A stretch of DNA of 51,687 nucleotides from an uncultured bacterium. GTDB lineage: Bacteria > Cyanobacteriota > Vampirovibrionia > Gastranaerophilales > Gastranaerophilaceae. The translations under genes were made by a program, and so were the position numbers. The notes under the pieces are model-generated. The model was not told where the DNA came from, made no database searches, and saw only the letters and a program-made list of their open reading frames with translations. The stretch spans positions 1 through 51,687 of the forward strand of contig CASDVM010000038.1 of the NCBI GenBank assembly GCA_949284415.1, written 5' to 3'. This document shows, in pieces, positions 1 to 7,131 of the stretch (positions are counted from its first letter, which is position 1; the number at the start of each line of letters is the position of its first letter).

Positions 1-113
1 CTCATGATTAACATTACGACCATCATTTCAGCAAGCGTAAAGCCCTTCTGGTTAACAATATTCATCCCCGATTCAGGCGCATTTGCGCCCGATTTCCATA
101 CTAAATTTTTCAT
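1..113 (-). CDS. Prepilin-like protein, 5' part (cut by window start)
   Basis: The minus strand opens with an ATG at 113 preceded by a clear AAGGAG ribosome site. The first 37 or so residues are visible: a 24-residue basic/polar leader ending in QKG, then FTLAEMMVVMLIM, the start of a hydrophobic helix. This is the classic type IV prepilin/pseudopilin processing site, with Gly before the cleaved Phe and Glu at position +5. Such proteins are cut by a PilD-type peptidase and inserted in the inner membrane or assembled in a pilus or secretion pseudopilus. The rest lies outside the window, so major pilin, minor pilin and pseudopilin cannot be separated. Confidence 0.85.
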   Translation of the reverse strand, partial: MKNLVWKSGANAPESGMNIVNQKGFTLAEMMVVMLIM

Positions 114-137
114 ACTTTCACTCCTTGTGTTTATTTT

Positions 138-166
138 ATTATAAAGTATTTTTAAAATTTTTTCAA
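138..166 (-). promoter_or_regulatory. Sigma-70-type promoter of the prepilin gene
   Basis: On the minus strand a TTGAAA box (161-166) is followed after exactly 17 bases by TATAAT (138-143), about 25 bases upstream of the start codon. Box quality and spacing are close to consensus. Confidence 0.7.
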
Positions 167-208
167 GCATTTAAAACTTTATATATATTAATATTAATAA
201 ATAAAAAA

Positions 209-235
209 TTGACTTAAGTTTATTATTATCATAAT
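209..235 (+). promoter_or_regulatory. Promoter of the riboswitch-led operon
   Basis: TTGACT (209-214) and CATAAT (230-235), 15 bases apart, lie immediately upstream of the structured leader. A start near 242 would make the leader RNA begin at the outer stem of the putative riboswitch. The short spacer makes the exact boxes uncertain. Confidence 0.45.
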
Positions 236-243
236 CTAAAAAT

Positions 244-364
244 TAAGAGGAAATGGAGTGGAGATCTCCAGCTGTGCCGCAGCCGTAAAAGCCGGAACAC
301 TCGGAAAAAATTTATTTACTGCGAGCATGGTAAGTAAAATATATTTTTTTCGATTGTCCTCTTA
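244..364 (+). promoter_or_regulatory. Putative cobalamin-type riboswitch
   Basis: The leader shows, in order, the conserved pieces of a compact cobalamin (B12) riboswitch: GGAA (249-252), a short hairpin with arms TGGAG and CTCCA around a G-T-G/A-T-C core, a GTGCCGCAGCCGTAA segment like the family's CCGCnnCnGTnA core, GCCGGAACACTCGG like the GnCnGGAnnACCnGCC element, and a terminal hairpin ACTGCGAGCATGGTAAGT like the L13 kissing loop. The ends pair perfectly over 8 bp: TAAGAGGA (244-251) with TCCTCTTA (357-364). The TCCTC arm can alternatively pair with the ribosome site GGAGGA (377-382), giving an obvious translational switch. The assignment is by eye from remembered consensus; a covariance-model search would settle it. 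Confidence 0.55.
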
Positions 365-389
365 TGTGTAAAAGCTGGAGGATTTTTTA

Positions 390-1094
390 ATGTCGCTCGG
401 AGCGGTGCAAACAAACAGTTCAAGAGTCGGAACCTGTCCGCACGGACTTCCTCTTGGAGCATGCCCGATATGTAACGGTATGGGCGGAGGAGGAATGAAA
501 AAAGCGGATTTTTCCGCCAAACCGGGTGAAATGAGCTGGAATGAATGTGCTGCTATAGGAGCTTTCCTTAAAGCACAACAGCAGGCAAAACTTCAGCGCG
601 CACAGGATGCTCAAAATTTCGCGCTGAATGTTCAGGCTTTTCAAAATGCTTTGATGAATTCAAGCCTGAAACTTGCAAATATCGCGCAGTTTTTTTCTAA
701 CAATACACCCGCTATAATTGCAAAACCCGTAAATTTTCTGCTAAATACCGTTATCGGCGGGATTTTAAGAACAACAGCAAGTATCCCGTCAGTTATTTCG
801 CGGACTTTCCGGAATATTCAGCAGAAATTAGCCGATATATCGGATAAATTAACGGCAATGCTCGGTGAATTTAAAGCGTCTGTCGAGAAAAAAATATCGG
901 AAGCTTTCAAAGATTTGAAAAAGAAAGTGAAGTCTCTTTTCTCTATATTTCAGCCGATGGACGCTGATAACGATGACAAACAAATTGATGAAACCAAAAA
1001 AGCTTTTGAATTAAGAACATTTATACATGATTTATATAAAAAACTTACTCAAGACGAAAAGGATTTAGAAGAAAATGACAATCAGCCCGCTTAG
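390..1094 (+). CDS. Unknown protein with Cys-rich N-terminus
   Basis: This is a 234-residue protein of unknown function, first gene behind the putative riboswitch. The ATG at 390 follows GGAGG with good spacing. Near residue 16 there is a small cysteine cluster, CPHGLPLGACPIC, resembling a metal-binding knuckle, followed by a glycine stretch. The middle and C-terminal two thirds are helical and amphipathic, with a long charged coil around residues 145-190 (many K, E, D) and no clear transmembrane segment. The 3' end overlaps the next gene by 20 bases, so the two are probably translationally coupled. No family was recognised. If the riboswitch is real, B12 status controls it, but the protein itself gives no catalytic clue. 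Confidence 0.75.
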   Translation: MSLGAVQTNSSRVGTCPHGLPLGACPICNGMGGGGMKKADFSAKPGEMSWNECAAIGAFLKAQQQAKLQRAQDAQNFALNVQAFQNALMNSSLKLANIAQFFSNNTPAIIAKPVNFLLNTVIGGILRTTASIPSVISRTFRNIQQKLADISDKLTAMLGEFKASVEKKISEAFKDLKKKVKSLFSIFQPMDADNDDKQIDETKKAFELRTFIHDLYKKLTQDEKDLEENDNQPA

Positions 1095-2544
1095 AGACAG
1101 TGAAACTTTAAGACAGCAGAAGAATTTGACAACAACGCAGAAGCGTGCAAATACCGAAACACGAGAAGGTGTTCTGGTTAATAATTTTATAAACACCGAT
1201 AAGGTTAACCTTGAAGATACATGCGATACTCTTGTTATCTCAAAAAGCTCCGCGATGCCGTCAAGACTTTATGAAGGAAATAATCCGCCTGAGAAAAGTA
1301 TTATTCCTATAAGTGCAATTGCAATAGGAGTTATGGGTATAATAGCGCTGCTGTCTGCTTTTGTGAAAAGAAATACGCGCATAAATCTTAAAATAACGGA
1401 TGAAAAGCGTCTTCCTGCAACTACAAGAAATGTCGCTCTGAACGAAGAAACGCATCAGGCATTATACCAGATGATTCAAAGTCCTACAAGAAAAACAATT
1501 CATGCAGGTATAGGCGTGTTAACTCTCAGTGCCATGGCGTTTATGGGTAAAACTTTTTTTGACGGATTTAAAGATGTCTGGGTAAAAAAACGCGAAGCTG
1601 ATATTCAAAAAAATATGCAGGAACAACTTATTAACATTGAAACTCAATCTTTTGCAGGTAAAATTCAGATAACTAGAAGTATGCTATCCGAAAAAGCTCA
1701 AGAATTCAGCAAATATTTATCGGATGACAAGGAAAAAATTCTCCCCAATTTCGGCAGGCACCTTAACTTTACGGGTAAAAACAGCGGAAAAACAGAAAAT
1801 AACAGCTTTGCATACTTTCTCCTCGGAGCAGGAACTGTAGGAGCTATTATAGGATTGGGATTTTTGTCACTTAAAAATCTCAGCAAAAGCAAGAATTTAC
1901 TTGAAAATTATGTCAATAACAGGAAAAATTTGATAAAAAATATCGTAAAAAATTCGACTGCTGAAACTGAAGAAAACGACAAAAAACTTCTGGAAGCTTA
2001 TTTTCAGTCGATTGACGCTGACGAAAGTACCATAAATAAATATCTTAAAGATTTGAAATGGGATAAAACGGATATTAATGAGTTTACTCAAAGATTAATC
2101 AAAAAAGCTAAAATATCAACCACAAAGGTAAACGAAACGATAGGCGGGGACGGAACTCCAAAACCAACATTTTATTCGCATGTTGATGATTACAGGGCAT
2201 TTTTCTATAATTGGCTTCTTGATACGGATAACAAACAATTTAAGCAGCTGTTTTTCGGAATTACCGGACTTACGGCTTTAAGTTATGGCGGAAAACTTAC
2301 AGGCGATGCAATAAAAGAAGTTCAGGTAAAAAAAATGAATGCGCAGACGGAAGTAAATTTACAAAACCGCCTTGTATCAACGGAATTGAGAAACTTTAAA
2401 TCAAAAAAAGAAGCCGCAATTCAGCCTCTTGTTGATGAATTCTACAAGCAGGCATGTAACGGAAAACCTAAAGAAGAATTAAAAGTTATTGCGGATAATA
2501 TATTATTTGAAATTAAAAACGGTCCGCCGTTTGTATATTCATAG
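1075..2544 (+). CDS. Unknown multi-spanning membrane protein
   Basis: A 489-residue protein starting inside the previous gene. About four hydrophobic segments are visible: near residues 76-98 (ISAIAIGVMGIIALLSAF), 145-163, 244-268 (a Gly-rich segment around LLGAGTVGAIIGLGF) and 392-410. Long charged, probably helical loops separate them, and lysine and glutamate are abundant outside the membrane parts. Its architecture, with short hydrophobic segments between helical domains, recalls the unknown membrane proteins at 29241-30809 and 30999-31781, but I see no direct sequence identity. Likely an inner-membrane partner of its operon neighbours; function unknown. Confidence 0.75.
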   Translation: MTISPLRDSETLRQQKNLTTTQKRANTETREGVLVNNFINTDKVNLEDTCDTLVISKSSAMPSRLYEGNNPPEKSIIPISAIAIGVMGIIALLSAFVKRNTRINLKITDEKRLPATTRNVALNEETHQALYQMIQSPTRKTIHAGIGVLTLSAMAFMGKTFFDGFKDVWVKKREADIQKNMQEQLINIETQSFAGKIQITRSMLSEKAQEFSKYLSDDKEKILPNFGRHLNFTGKNSGKTENNSFAYFLLGAGTVGAIIGLGFLSLKNLSKSKNLLENYVNNRKNLIKNIVKNSTAETEENDKKLLEAYFQSIDADESTINKYLKDLKWDKTDINEFTQRLIKKAKISTTKVNETIGGDGTPKPTFYSHVDDYRAFFYNWLLDTDNKQFKQLFFGITGLTALSYGGKLTGDAIKEVQVKKMNAQTEVNLQNRLVSTELRNFKSKKEAAIQPLVDEFYKQACNGKPKEELKVIADNILFEIKNGPPFVYS

Positions 2545-2552
2545 AGGTGAAA

Positions 2553-3038
2553 ATGTATAATTGTATTTCGCTACAACAACCAATATATAATAATATGCAC
2601 AAATATCAACCTTGTTTATTACCGCAGGGCAACAGAAATTACACAATTGTTGACCGTAACAAAGCAGACAGCTTTGTTTCACGGAAAGAAGCTGCTATTC
2701 CGTATCTTTCCGATATTCTTGAGCATTCAAATAATGAAGCTCAAATAGTTGAAACGCTTTTTATTGTCAATGAAATGCTGGATAACGGTGTAAAAGGCAT
2801 AGATAAAATGTACCCTGTTCTATCACGTTTCAACAATACTACATCGCCGAATATTCAAACATATCTTGCAGGAATTTACAGAAAAACTCAAGTTCCTGAT
2901 GCTTTCGGTCCGCTTGTTAAAATGCTTATACAAAATTCTTTACGTCCGCAAACTTCTAATTTTGACCCTAATGAAGAAATCGGAGGAGCAATTCTTTCCT
3001 ACATTTCAGACCGTTTCAGAAATCAGCCGCAAAAATAA
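2553..3038 (+). CDS. Small HEAT-like helical-repeat protein
   Basis: Third gene of the riboswitch-led operon, 161 residues, 8 bases after the previous stop. An upstream GTG in frame (2547) is possible, but the ATG at 2553 has the ribosome site AGAGGTG at good distance. From about residue 40 the protein reads as paired helices (KEAAIPYLSDILEHS, then EAQIVETLFIVNEMLD, then a third pair), a pattern typical of HEAT/ARM-like alpha-solenoids that act as protein-binding scaffolds. No catalytic motif, signal peptide or membrane segment is visible. The family assignment is only structural resemblance. Confidence 0.7.
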   Translation: MYNCISLQQPIYNNMHKYQPCLLPQGNRNYTIVDRNKADSFVSRKEAAIPYLSDILEHSNNEAQIVETLFIVNEMLDNGVKGIDKMYPVLSRFNNTTSPNIQTYLAGIYRKTQVPDAFGPLVKMLIQNSLRPQTSNFDPNEEIGGAILSYISDRFRNQPQK

Positions 3039-3146
3039 CATGTTACAAAATCTTAACATGATTCGCTGCATGATTAAAGTTTTCATTCTCATGTGTCGAT
3101 AACATGAATACCGGATACTAAGTAAACGAAAGGAAGATCGACAGCA

Positions 3147-4295
3147 ATGGGAATGGCAGCATCACAAGCTAGATTTCTTGGACTGACAGCCAGAAAAACC
3201 AATGTTGAATTTGAGGGCCAGCAGATTAACCAGCAAAGAACAACATTGTCTAACCAGTCTGCTAACTACTACAACGATTTGTTGGGTATGTCAGTACCTG
3301 TTCCGCCGTCTGTCGATGATTACACTAAAACGGTGTATACTTTCGAAGACGGGGCTTTAACAAACCAGATTACCGCTATGATTGCTCAAAATGACGGAAC
3401 TTATACCGTAAGCTATTTGAGACAATGGACCGATGATTTTTCTGTAGTCGGTGCGTCTACAAGTATTGTTAATGCGGATGACAACAGAAGCGTATTCAAA
3501 GTAGGAGCCACAACTCTCAGAAATATGAGTGATGAGATTACTTATGATATAGATGGTACAACCGCATATTATAATTATGCGGATAAGAAATATTACGCAA
3601 ACCCTGATTTTACGGGCAATGCACTTGATACTGAAGGTAAAACAATTGCAATTAACAGTGATGATGAATATTTAAAATCTTTATCCGCAGACCAGGTTGC
3701 ACAATTACAAAAAGAAGAAGAACAATATATTGAGTTACTGAACCAAAAATACGGGGCCGGCGACTATCTTGTCAGATATGTTAAAAATTCTACTACTGAA
3801 GAATATGAACCGTATTTCTATAAATTAACAGATTTGGAAAATGCGAATTATGATCCTAACGGTAATTCACAATCCAACATTAACTGTTACACAATAGGCA
3901 GCGAAACTAAAACAGAAGAAGTTAAAGCTGCTGCCGGATGCACAATCGAAAAAGACAGCTCGGGACGTTATATAAATATAACTATTCCGCAGTACGATGA
4001 TGCAGGCAATCCTATTGAAGATACAGGTATTACTTATTCATTGACGACTTCAACGGCAACTGATCAGGATGCCTATGAAGATGCAATGAATCAGTATGAA
4101 TATGAAAAATATGAGTACGATCAGGCAATTCAAGAAATTAACGCAAAAATTGAAATTGTTCAGGCTCAGGATAAAAACCTTGAATTAAGGTTAAAACAAC
4201 TTGACACCGAACAGGATGCAATTTCGACCGAAATGGATGCTGTTCAAAAAGTTATTGAAAAGAACACGGAATCAACATTCAAAACATTCGGTTAG
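3147..4295 (+). CDS. MGMAASQARFL-type coiled-coil protein, probably lineage-specific
   Basis: A 382-residue protein starting with MGMAASQARFLGLTARK and a Gln/Asn-rich helix, followed by a central beta-like region with many Tyr, Thr and Asp (about 60-300), and ending in a strong coiled coil from about residue 310 (EYEKYEYDQAIQEIN onward). From memory, proteins with this N-terminus recur in Gastranaerophilales genomes, but I know of no established function. The helix-beta domain-helix layout resembles proteins whose two ends pack together, such as flagellar hook-type or type III secretion filament proteins. That comparison is speculative. Ribosome site AAAGGAAG. Its stop codon runs directly into a tandem hairpin repeat. 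Confidence 0.75.
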   Translation: MGMAASQARFLGLTARKTNVEFEGQQINQQRTTLSNQSANYYNDLLGMSVPVPPSVDDYTKTVYTFEDGALTNQITAMIAQNDGTYTVSYLRQWTDDFSVVGASTSIVNADDNRSVFKVGATTLRNMSDEITYDIDGTTAYYNYADKKYYANPDFTGNALDTEGKTIAINSDDEYLKSLSADQVAQLQKEEEQYIELLNQKYGAGDYLVRYVKNSTTEEYEPYFYKLTDLENANYDPNGNSQSNINCYTIGSETKTEEVKAAAGCTIEKDSSGRYINITIPQYDDAGNPIEDTGITYSLTTSTATDQDAYEDAMNQYEYEKYEYDQAIQEINAKIEIVQAQDKNLELRLKQLDTEQDAISTEMDAVQKVIEKNTESTFKTFG

Positions 4296-4540
4296 GGAGC
4301 GTAGCCGCTCCACCCATCACATTAAAGCTCGGCAAGACTTTAATAACAAAACTAAAGAAGGAGCGTAGCCGCTCCACCAGCCACATTAAAGTTCGGCAAG
4401 ACTTTAATAACAAAACTAAAAAAAAGGAGCACAGCCGCTCCACCAGCCACATTAAAGTTCGGCAAGACTTTAATAACAAAACTAAAAAAAGGAGCACAGC
4501 CGCTCCATACACAAAAGTACAAAAAGACTTTATAAAAAAT
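4296..4540 (+). repeat. Tandem 64-66 bp two-hairpin repeat (about 3.5 copies)
   Basis: Copies begin at 4296, 4360, 4426 and 4491 (the last partial and degenerate). Each has GGAGCGTAGCCGCTCC or the variant GGAGCACAGCCGCTCC, a palindromic hairpin. This is followed by ATTAAAGT-loop-ACTTTAAT, a second hairpin with 8-bp stem. The array starts one base after a stop codon. A related copy follows speD at 45780, and a reverse-oriented core lies inside the prepilin gene near 28449. A minus-strand ORF here is just translation of the repeat. Confidence 0.85.
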
Positions 4541-4571
4541 TTTTCCTTTCCCTTTTTCCTATTGATTTTCC

Positions 4572-4604
4572 AACGACAAGCACAAAGTTTGTCGTTTTTT
4601 TTTA
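4572..4604 (+). terminator. Rho-independent terminator
   Basis: AACGACAA and TTGTCGTT form a perfect 8-bp stem around a 9-base loop, followed by a run of nine T. It ends transcription of the 3147-4295 gene after the tandem repeats. Confidence 0.85.
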
Positions 4605-4638
4605 TTATATGGTTCTTTTATGTTAATATTATTTATAT

Positions 4639-5493
4639 ATGAGTTTTAGTAAAAAATATACCAAAATTCTTAATATTGTAAAAGAAGAGATTGAGCAGGT
4701 TACGGCAGGTTTAACTTCAAATATCGAAATACAGGAACCTTTAAGATCAAAGCTTTTGGGCTTATTAAATGCCCCATCAAAGCATATAAGACCGCTTCTT
4801 TCTTTTTTATACCTTAAAGCATCAGGCTTAAAAATTGATGAAAAACAAATTTTACTCCAAACCGCAGTTGAACTTGTGCATAACGCGTCATTAATCCATG
4901 ATGATGTGATTGATGAAAGTTTGGAAAGAAGAAACGTAAAAACAATTAATAATGAATTTGATAATAAACTCGCTGTAATTACAGGAGATTATCTGCTTTC
5001 CAAAGCATTAAATATTCTTGCAAACCTTAACTCTGCTGTGCTTGTTGCAATGTTTTCCGTTACTCTGGATTCTATGACAAGAGGGGAAATCAAACAACGG
5101 TTGAATAAATTTCAAATTCCTGCACTTAAAGATTACATTGAAAAAACAGAGCAAAAAACGGCAAAACTATTCGAAACAGCTCTTTGCGGGAGTTTATTAA
5201 TTGCAAATTCGACTAAAAACGGTTGTGAATTTGCCCGAAACTTTGGTATAGCTTTTCAAATCAGAGATGACATTGTTAATATCAAAACAACAAAATCAGA
5301 TATAAATGAAGGGATTTATACTGCTCCTGTAATTTTTGCAGGCAGTGTAGAAAGTTGCGAAAACGGTATTGAAAAAACGCGTATTTTGTTAAATAATTAC
5401 ATTGAAAAAGCTTTACTTGAAATAAAAACTTTAGAAGATAATAAGTATAGTAGAGCATTAAAAGAGCTTTTGGAACTTATTGCAGATGAATAA
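4639..5493 (+). CDS. Polyprenyl (E-type) diphosphate synthase family protein
   Basis: 284 residues with the hallmarks of trans-isoprenyl diphosphate synthases, which condense isopentenyl diphosphate onto an allylic diphosphate to make quinone side-chain or carrier precursors. KHIRP (48-52) binds diphosphate and the first Asp-rich motif DDVID (88-92) is intact. The second is RDDIVN (209-214), where the usual last Asp is Asn. Length is slightly below the usual 300-330. No SD is present; a TATTAT element ends 6 bases before the ATG, suggesting a leaderless transcript. It overlaps lepB by 8 bases. Chain length cannot be read from the sequence. The Asn change may lower Mg binding at the second site. 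Confidence 0.85.
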   Translation: MSFSKKYTKILNIVKEEIEQVTAGLTSNIEIQEPLRSKLLGLLNAPSKHIRPLLSFLYLKASGLKIDEKQILLQTAVELVHNASLIHDDVIDESLERRNVKTINNEFDNKLAVITGDYLLSKALNILANLNSAVLVAMFSVTLDSMTRGEIKQRLNKFQIPALKDYIEKTEQKTAKLFETALCGSLLIANSTKNGCEFARNFGIAFQIRDDIVNIKTTKSDINEGIYTAPVIFAGSVESCENGIEKTRILLNNYIEKALLEIKTLEDNKYSRALKELLELIADE

Positions 5494-6133
5494 AATAAAA
5501 GAATTAATAAAAAAAATCAAAGAAAATTATCTCAAAATCAACCCTATGACCAGGGAAATTATTGAAACTGTTGTCTTTGTTGTCGTAATGGTTATAATTA
5601 TAAGATTTTTCATAGGAGAAATCCGCTGGATTCCGTCAGCATCAATGCGTCCGACATTAATAGAAGGCGACAGAATTATTGTTGAAAGATTTTCCAGATT
5701 TTACAGAACCCCTGAACGCGGAGATATTATGGTATTTTACCCGCCGTTTGAAAAATTAAAAAATACCCCCTGGAAAGTATTTTCACGTCTTACGGGCTTT
5801 TTCTGCAAAGATGTTGCATATATTAAGCGTGTAATCGGAGTTCCGGGAGATAAATTTGAGATAAAAACCGATAAACAGGGAAGAAGCACTGTTTATATTA
5901 ATGATAAACCGCTTGATGAACCTTATATAAGAAGCGAATACTATGATAAACCCTGTACTCAGGATATGCTCTGCGGACCTGTAATAATTCCAGAGCATCA
6001 ATATTTGATGATGGGGGATAACAGAGGTAACTCATTTGACGGCAGATGGTGGGGATTTTTGCCTGAAGACAGATTTATAGGGCGTGCAGTTATACTTTTC
6101 TGGCCTTTCAACAGGGTAAAAATATTTAAATAA
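5486..6133 (+). CDS. lepB: Signal peptidase I
   Basis: 215 residues. One N-terminal transmembrane helix (about 25-43, VVFVVVMVIII) anchors the enzyme, with the catalytic domain outside the inner membrane. Box B is PSASMRPTL with catalytic Ser53; box D is YIKRVIGVPGD with the general-base Lys114; box E is GDNRGNSFDGR. It removes signal peptides from exported preproteins, so it serves the Sec pathway whose motor SecA is encoded at the far end of this window. The ATG at 5486 is chosen over an in-frame TTG six bases upstream. It overlaps the polyprenyl synthase by 8 bases, implying coupling. Confidence 0.95.
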   Translation: MNKIKELIKKIKENYLKINPMTREIIETVVFVVVMVIIIRFFIGEIRWIPSASMRPTLIEGDRIIVERFSRFYRTPERGDIMVFYPPFEKLKNTPWKVFSRLTGFFCKDVAYIKRVIGVPGDKFEIKTDKQGRSTVYINDKPLDEPYIRSEYYDKPCTQDMLCGPVIIPEHQYLMMGDNRGNSFDGRWWGFLPEDRFIGRAVILFWPFNRVKIFK

Positions 6134-6161
6134 GGGACTTATAACAATAAATATGAGAAAA

Positions 6162-6224
6162 ACGTCATGCTGAACTTGTTTCAGCATCTTTTAAACTTTG
6201 AAAGCAACAAATTCATAATGACGT
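6162..6224. repeat. Dispersed palindromic element, CTGAACTTGTTTCAG family
   Basis: Bounded by ACGTCAT and ATGACGT (7-bp inverted ends), it contains TGCTGAA-loop-TTCAGCA followed by TCTTTT, which may end lepB transcription. Other copies of the family: 15137-15213, 16792-16858, 31818-31850 (weak), 45921-45957 and 48496-48523. Confidence 0.75.
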
Positions 6225-6256
6225 ATAGACAAAATTTTCAGATAAATAAGCATTGG

Positions 6257-6643
6257 CTACATCAGCATGTGATAATACTTCATATAATCTGCCATAATTG
6301 CAGAACTTGTAGCATTGGCAACATTAGCTTTTATAGTTTGGTCTTTATCTGTTGCGGTTGCCTCCTGAACTTTTTCTGTTTCTTTATTTTTAGGTGCATT
6401 TTGCTGAATTTTTTCCTGCTCTTGAATCTGCTCGGCATACTGCTCCATTGTTGCTTGAATTTCCTGCATAAGAGCCTTATCGCCCGCATAGGAACCTGTT
6501 GATTCAATGCCGTTATCCTGAAACTCCTGCAAAATCTGCGCCCATTCGTTATAATTTGTAATAGATGTCCCCTGCGCCTGAGCCGCAGCTTGGGCTTTTC
6601 TTAGTTCATCTTCTGATTCTATACCGTCAACTCTTATTGCCAT
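6257..6643 (-). CDS. Unknown small Gln/Ala-rich helical protein
   Basis: 128 residues, preceded by a good AAGGAG site 7 bases before the ATG. The composition is rich in Gln, Ala and Glu, suggesting mostly helix or coiled coil (for example EIQATMEQYAEQIQEQEKI near residues 61-79), with a lysine/threonine-rich linker and a hydrophobic tail ending in YYHMLM. No signal peptide, membrane segment, cysteine or known motif is visible. Its 3' end abuts the dispersed repeat after lepB, with which it converges. Function unknown. Confidence 0.7.
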   Translation of the reverse strand: MAIRVDGIESEDELRKAQAAAQAQGTSITNYNEWAQILQEFQDNGIESTGSYAGDKALMQEIQATMEQYAEQIQEQEKIQQNAPKNKETEKVQEATATDKDQTIKANVANATSSAIMADYMKYYHMLM

Positions 6644-6729
6644 AGGACATCTCCTTAATATACATCGCTATATATATTAAGTATATTATTCCCGTTCTAT
6701 TTCAGAAAATATTTTATTTGTAAAAAAAG

Positions 6730-6954
6730 TTAACAATTGTATTTAAAATTCAACAATTCAGGTAATGTTAAGTCAAAAGCCTCAGCAATCTGTAAAAGAT
6801 TTGTATATCTTATATCAGTAATTCCCCGTTCTATATCACTTATTGTACGAATTGAAACATTTGCCATTTCGGCAAGTTTTTCCTGTGAAATATCCCTTTT
6901 CATACGTTCTAGCCTGATTTTGTTACCAAGTTCCAATAACTTTATATTTTTCAT
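6730..6954 (-). CDS. Small XRE-family transcriptional regulator
   Basis: 74 residues that are essentially one Cro/C1-type helix-turn-helix domain: LGNKIRLERMKRDISQEKLA, the recognition-helix region VSIRTISDIERG, and a final helix TNLLQIAEAFDLTLPELL. There is no C-terminal sensory domain, so it probably binds operator DNA as a dimer. No SD lies before the ATG. It is divergent from the prepilin gene at 7132, and the shared spacer carries two interlocked perfect inverted repeats overlapping the prepilin promoter. Autoregulation and repression of the prepilin gene is a reasonable inference. The same arrangement is repeated at 20385-20865. Confidence 0.88.
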   Translation of the reverse strand: MKNIKLLELGNKIRLERMKRDISQEKLAEMANVSIRTISDIERGITDIRYTNLLQIAEAFDLTLPELLNFKYNC

Positions 6955-6974
6955 AATAGTTTAATTCTAAGGGA

Positions 6975-7039
6975 TTGACTATTTAATAAAATGAGTTATA
7001 CTGTTAATATATGTGATATAACTCATATAATAACAGTAT
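6975..7039 (+). promoter_or_regulatory. Prepilin promoter with two interlocked operators
   Basis: TTGACT (6975-6980) and TATACT (6997-7002), 16 bases apart, point toward the prepilin gene. Two perfect inverted repeats overlap the -10 region and start site: ATGAGTTATA (6991-7000) with TATAACTCAT (7017-7026), and ATACTGTTA (6998-7006) with TAACAGTAT (7031-7039). They are likely binding sites for the divergent XRE protein. Confidence 0.65.
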
Positions 7040-7131
7040 TGTTCACAAATTAAAATTTTTCTACTCGTAAAAAATGAAAATATAATTTATAAGAGAGAAG
7101 TAATGCATCACTTTATAAAGGAGAGCTTTGT

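Noticed and set aside
244-364. c-di-GMP (GEMM) riboswitch for the leader at 244-364
   Set aside because: The segment GCCGTAAAAGCCGG recalls GEMM, but the 5' GCAAACC element is missing and the overall order fits cobalamin elements better.
4279-4512. 77-codon minus-strand ORF with repeated sequence
   Set aside because: It is only the translation of the tandem hairpin repeat array; no ribosome site, and the peptide repeats because the DNA does.
4296-4540. CRISPR array
   Set aside because: Units are adjacent with no variable spacers, are themselves two hairpins and no cas gene is present.
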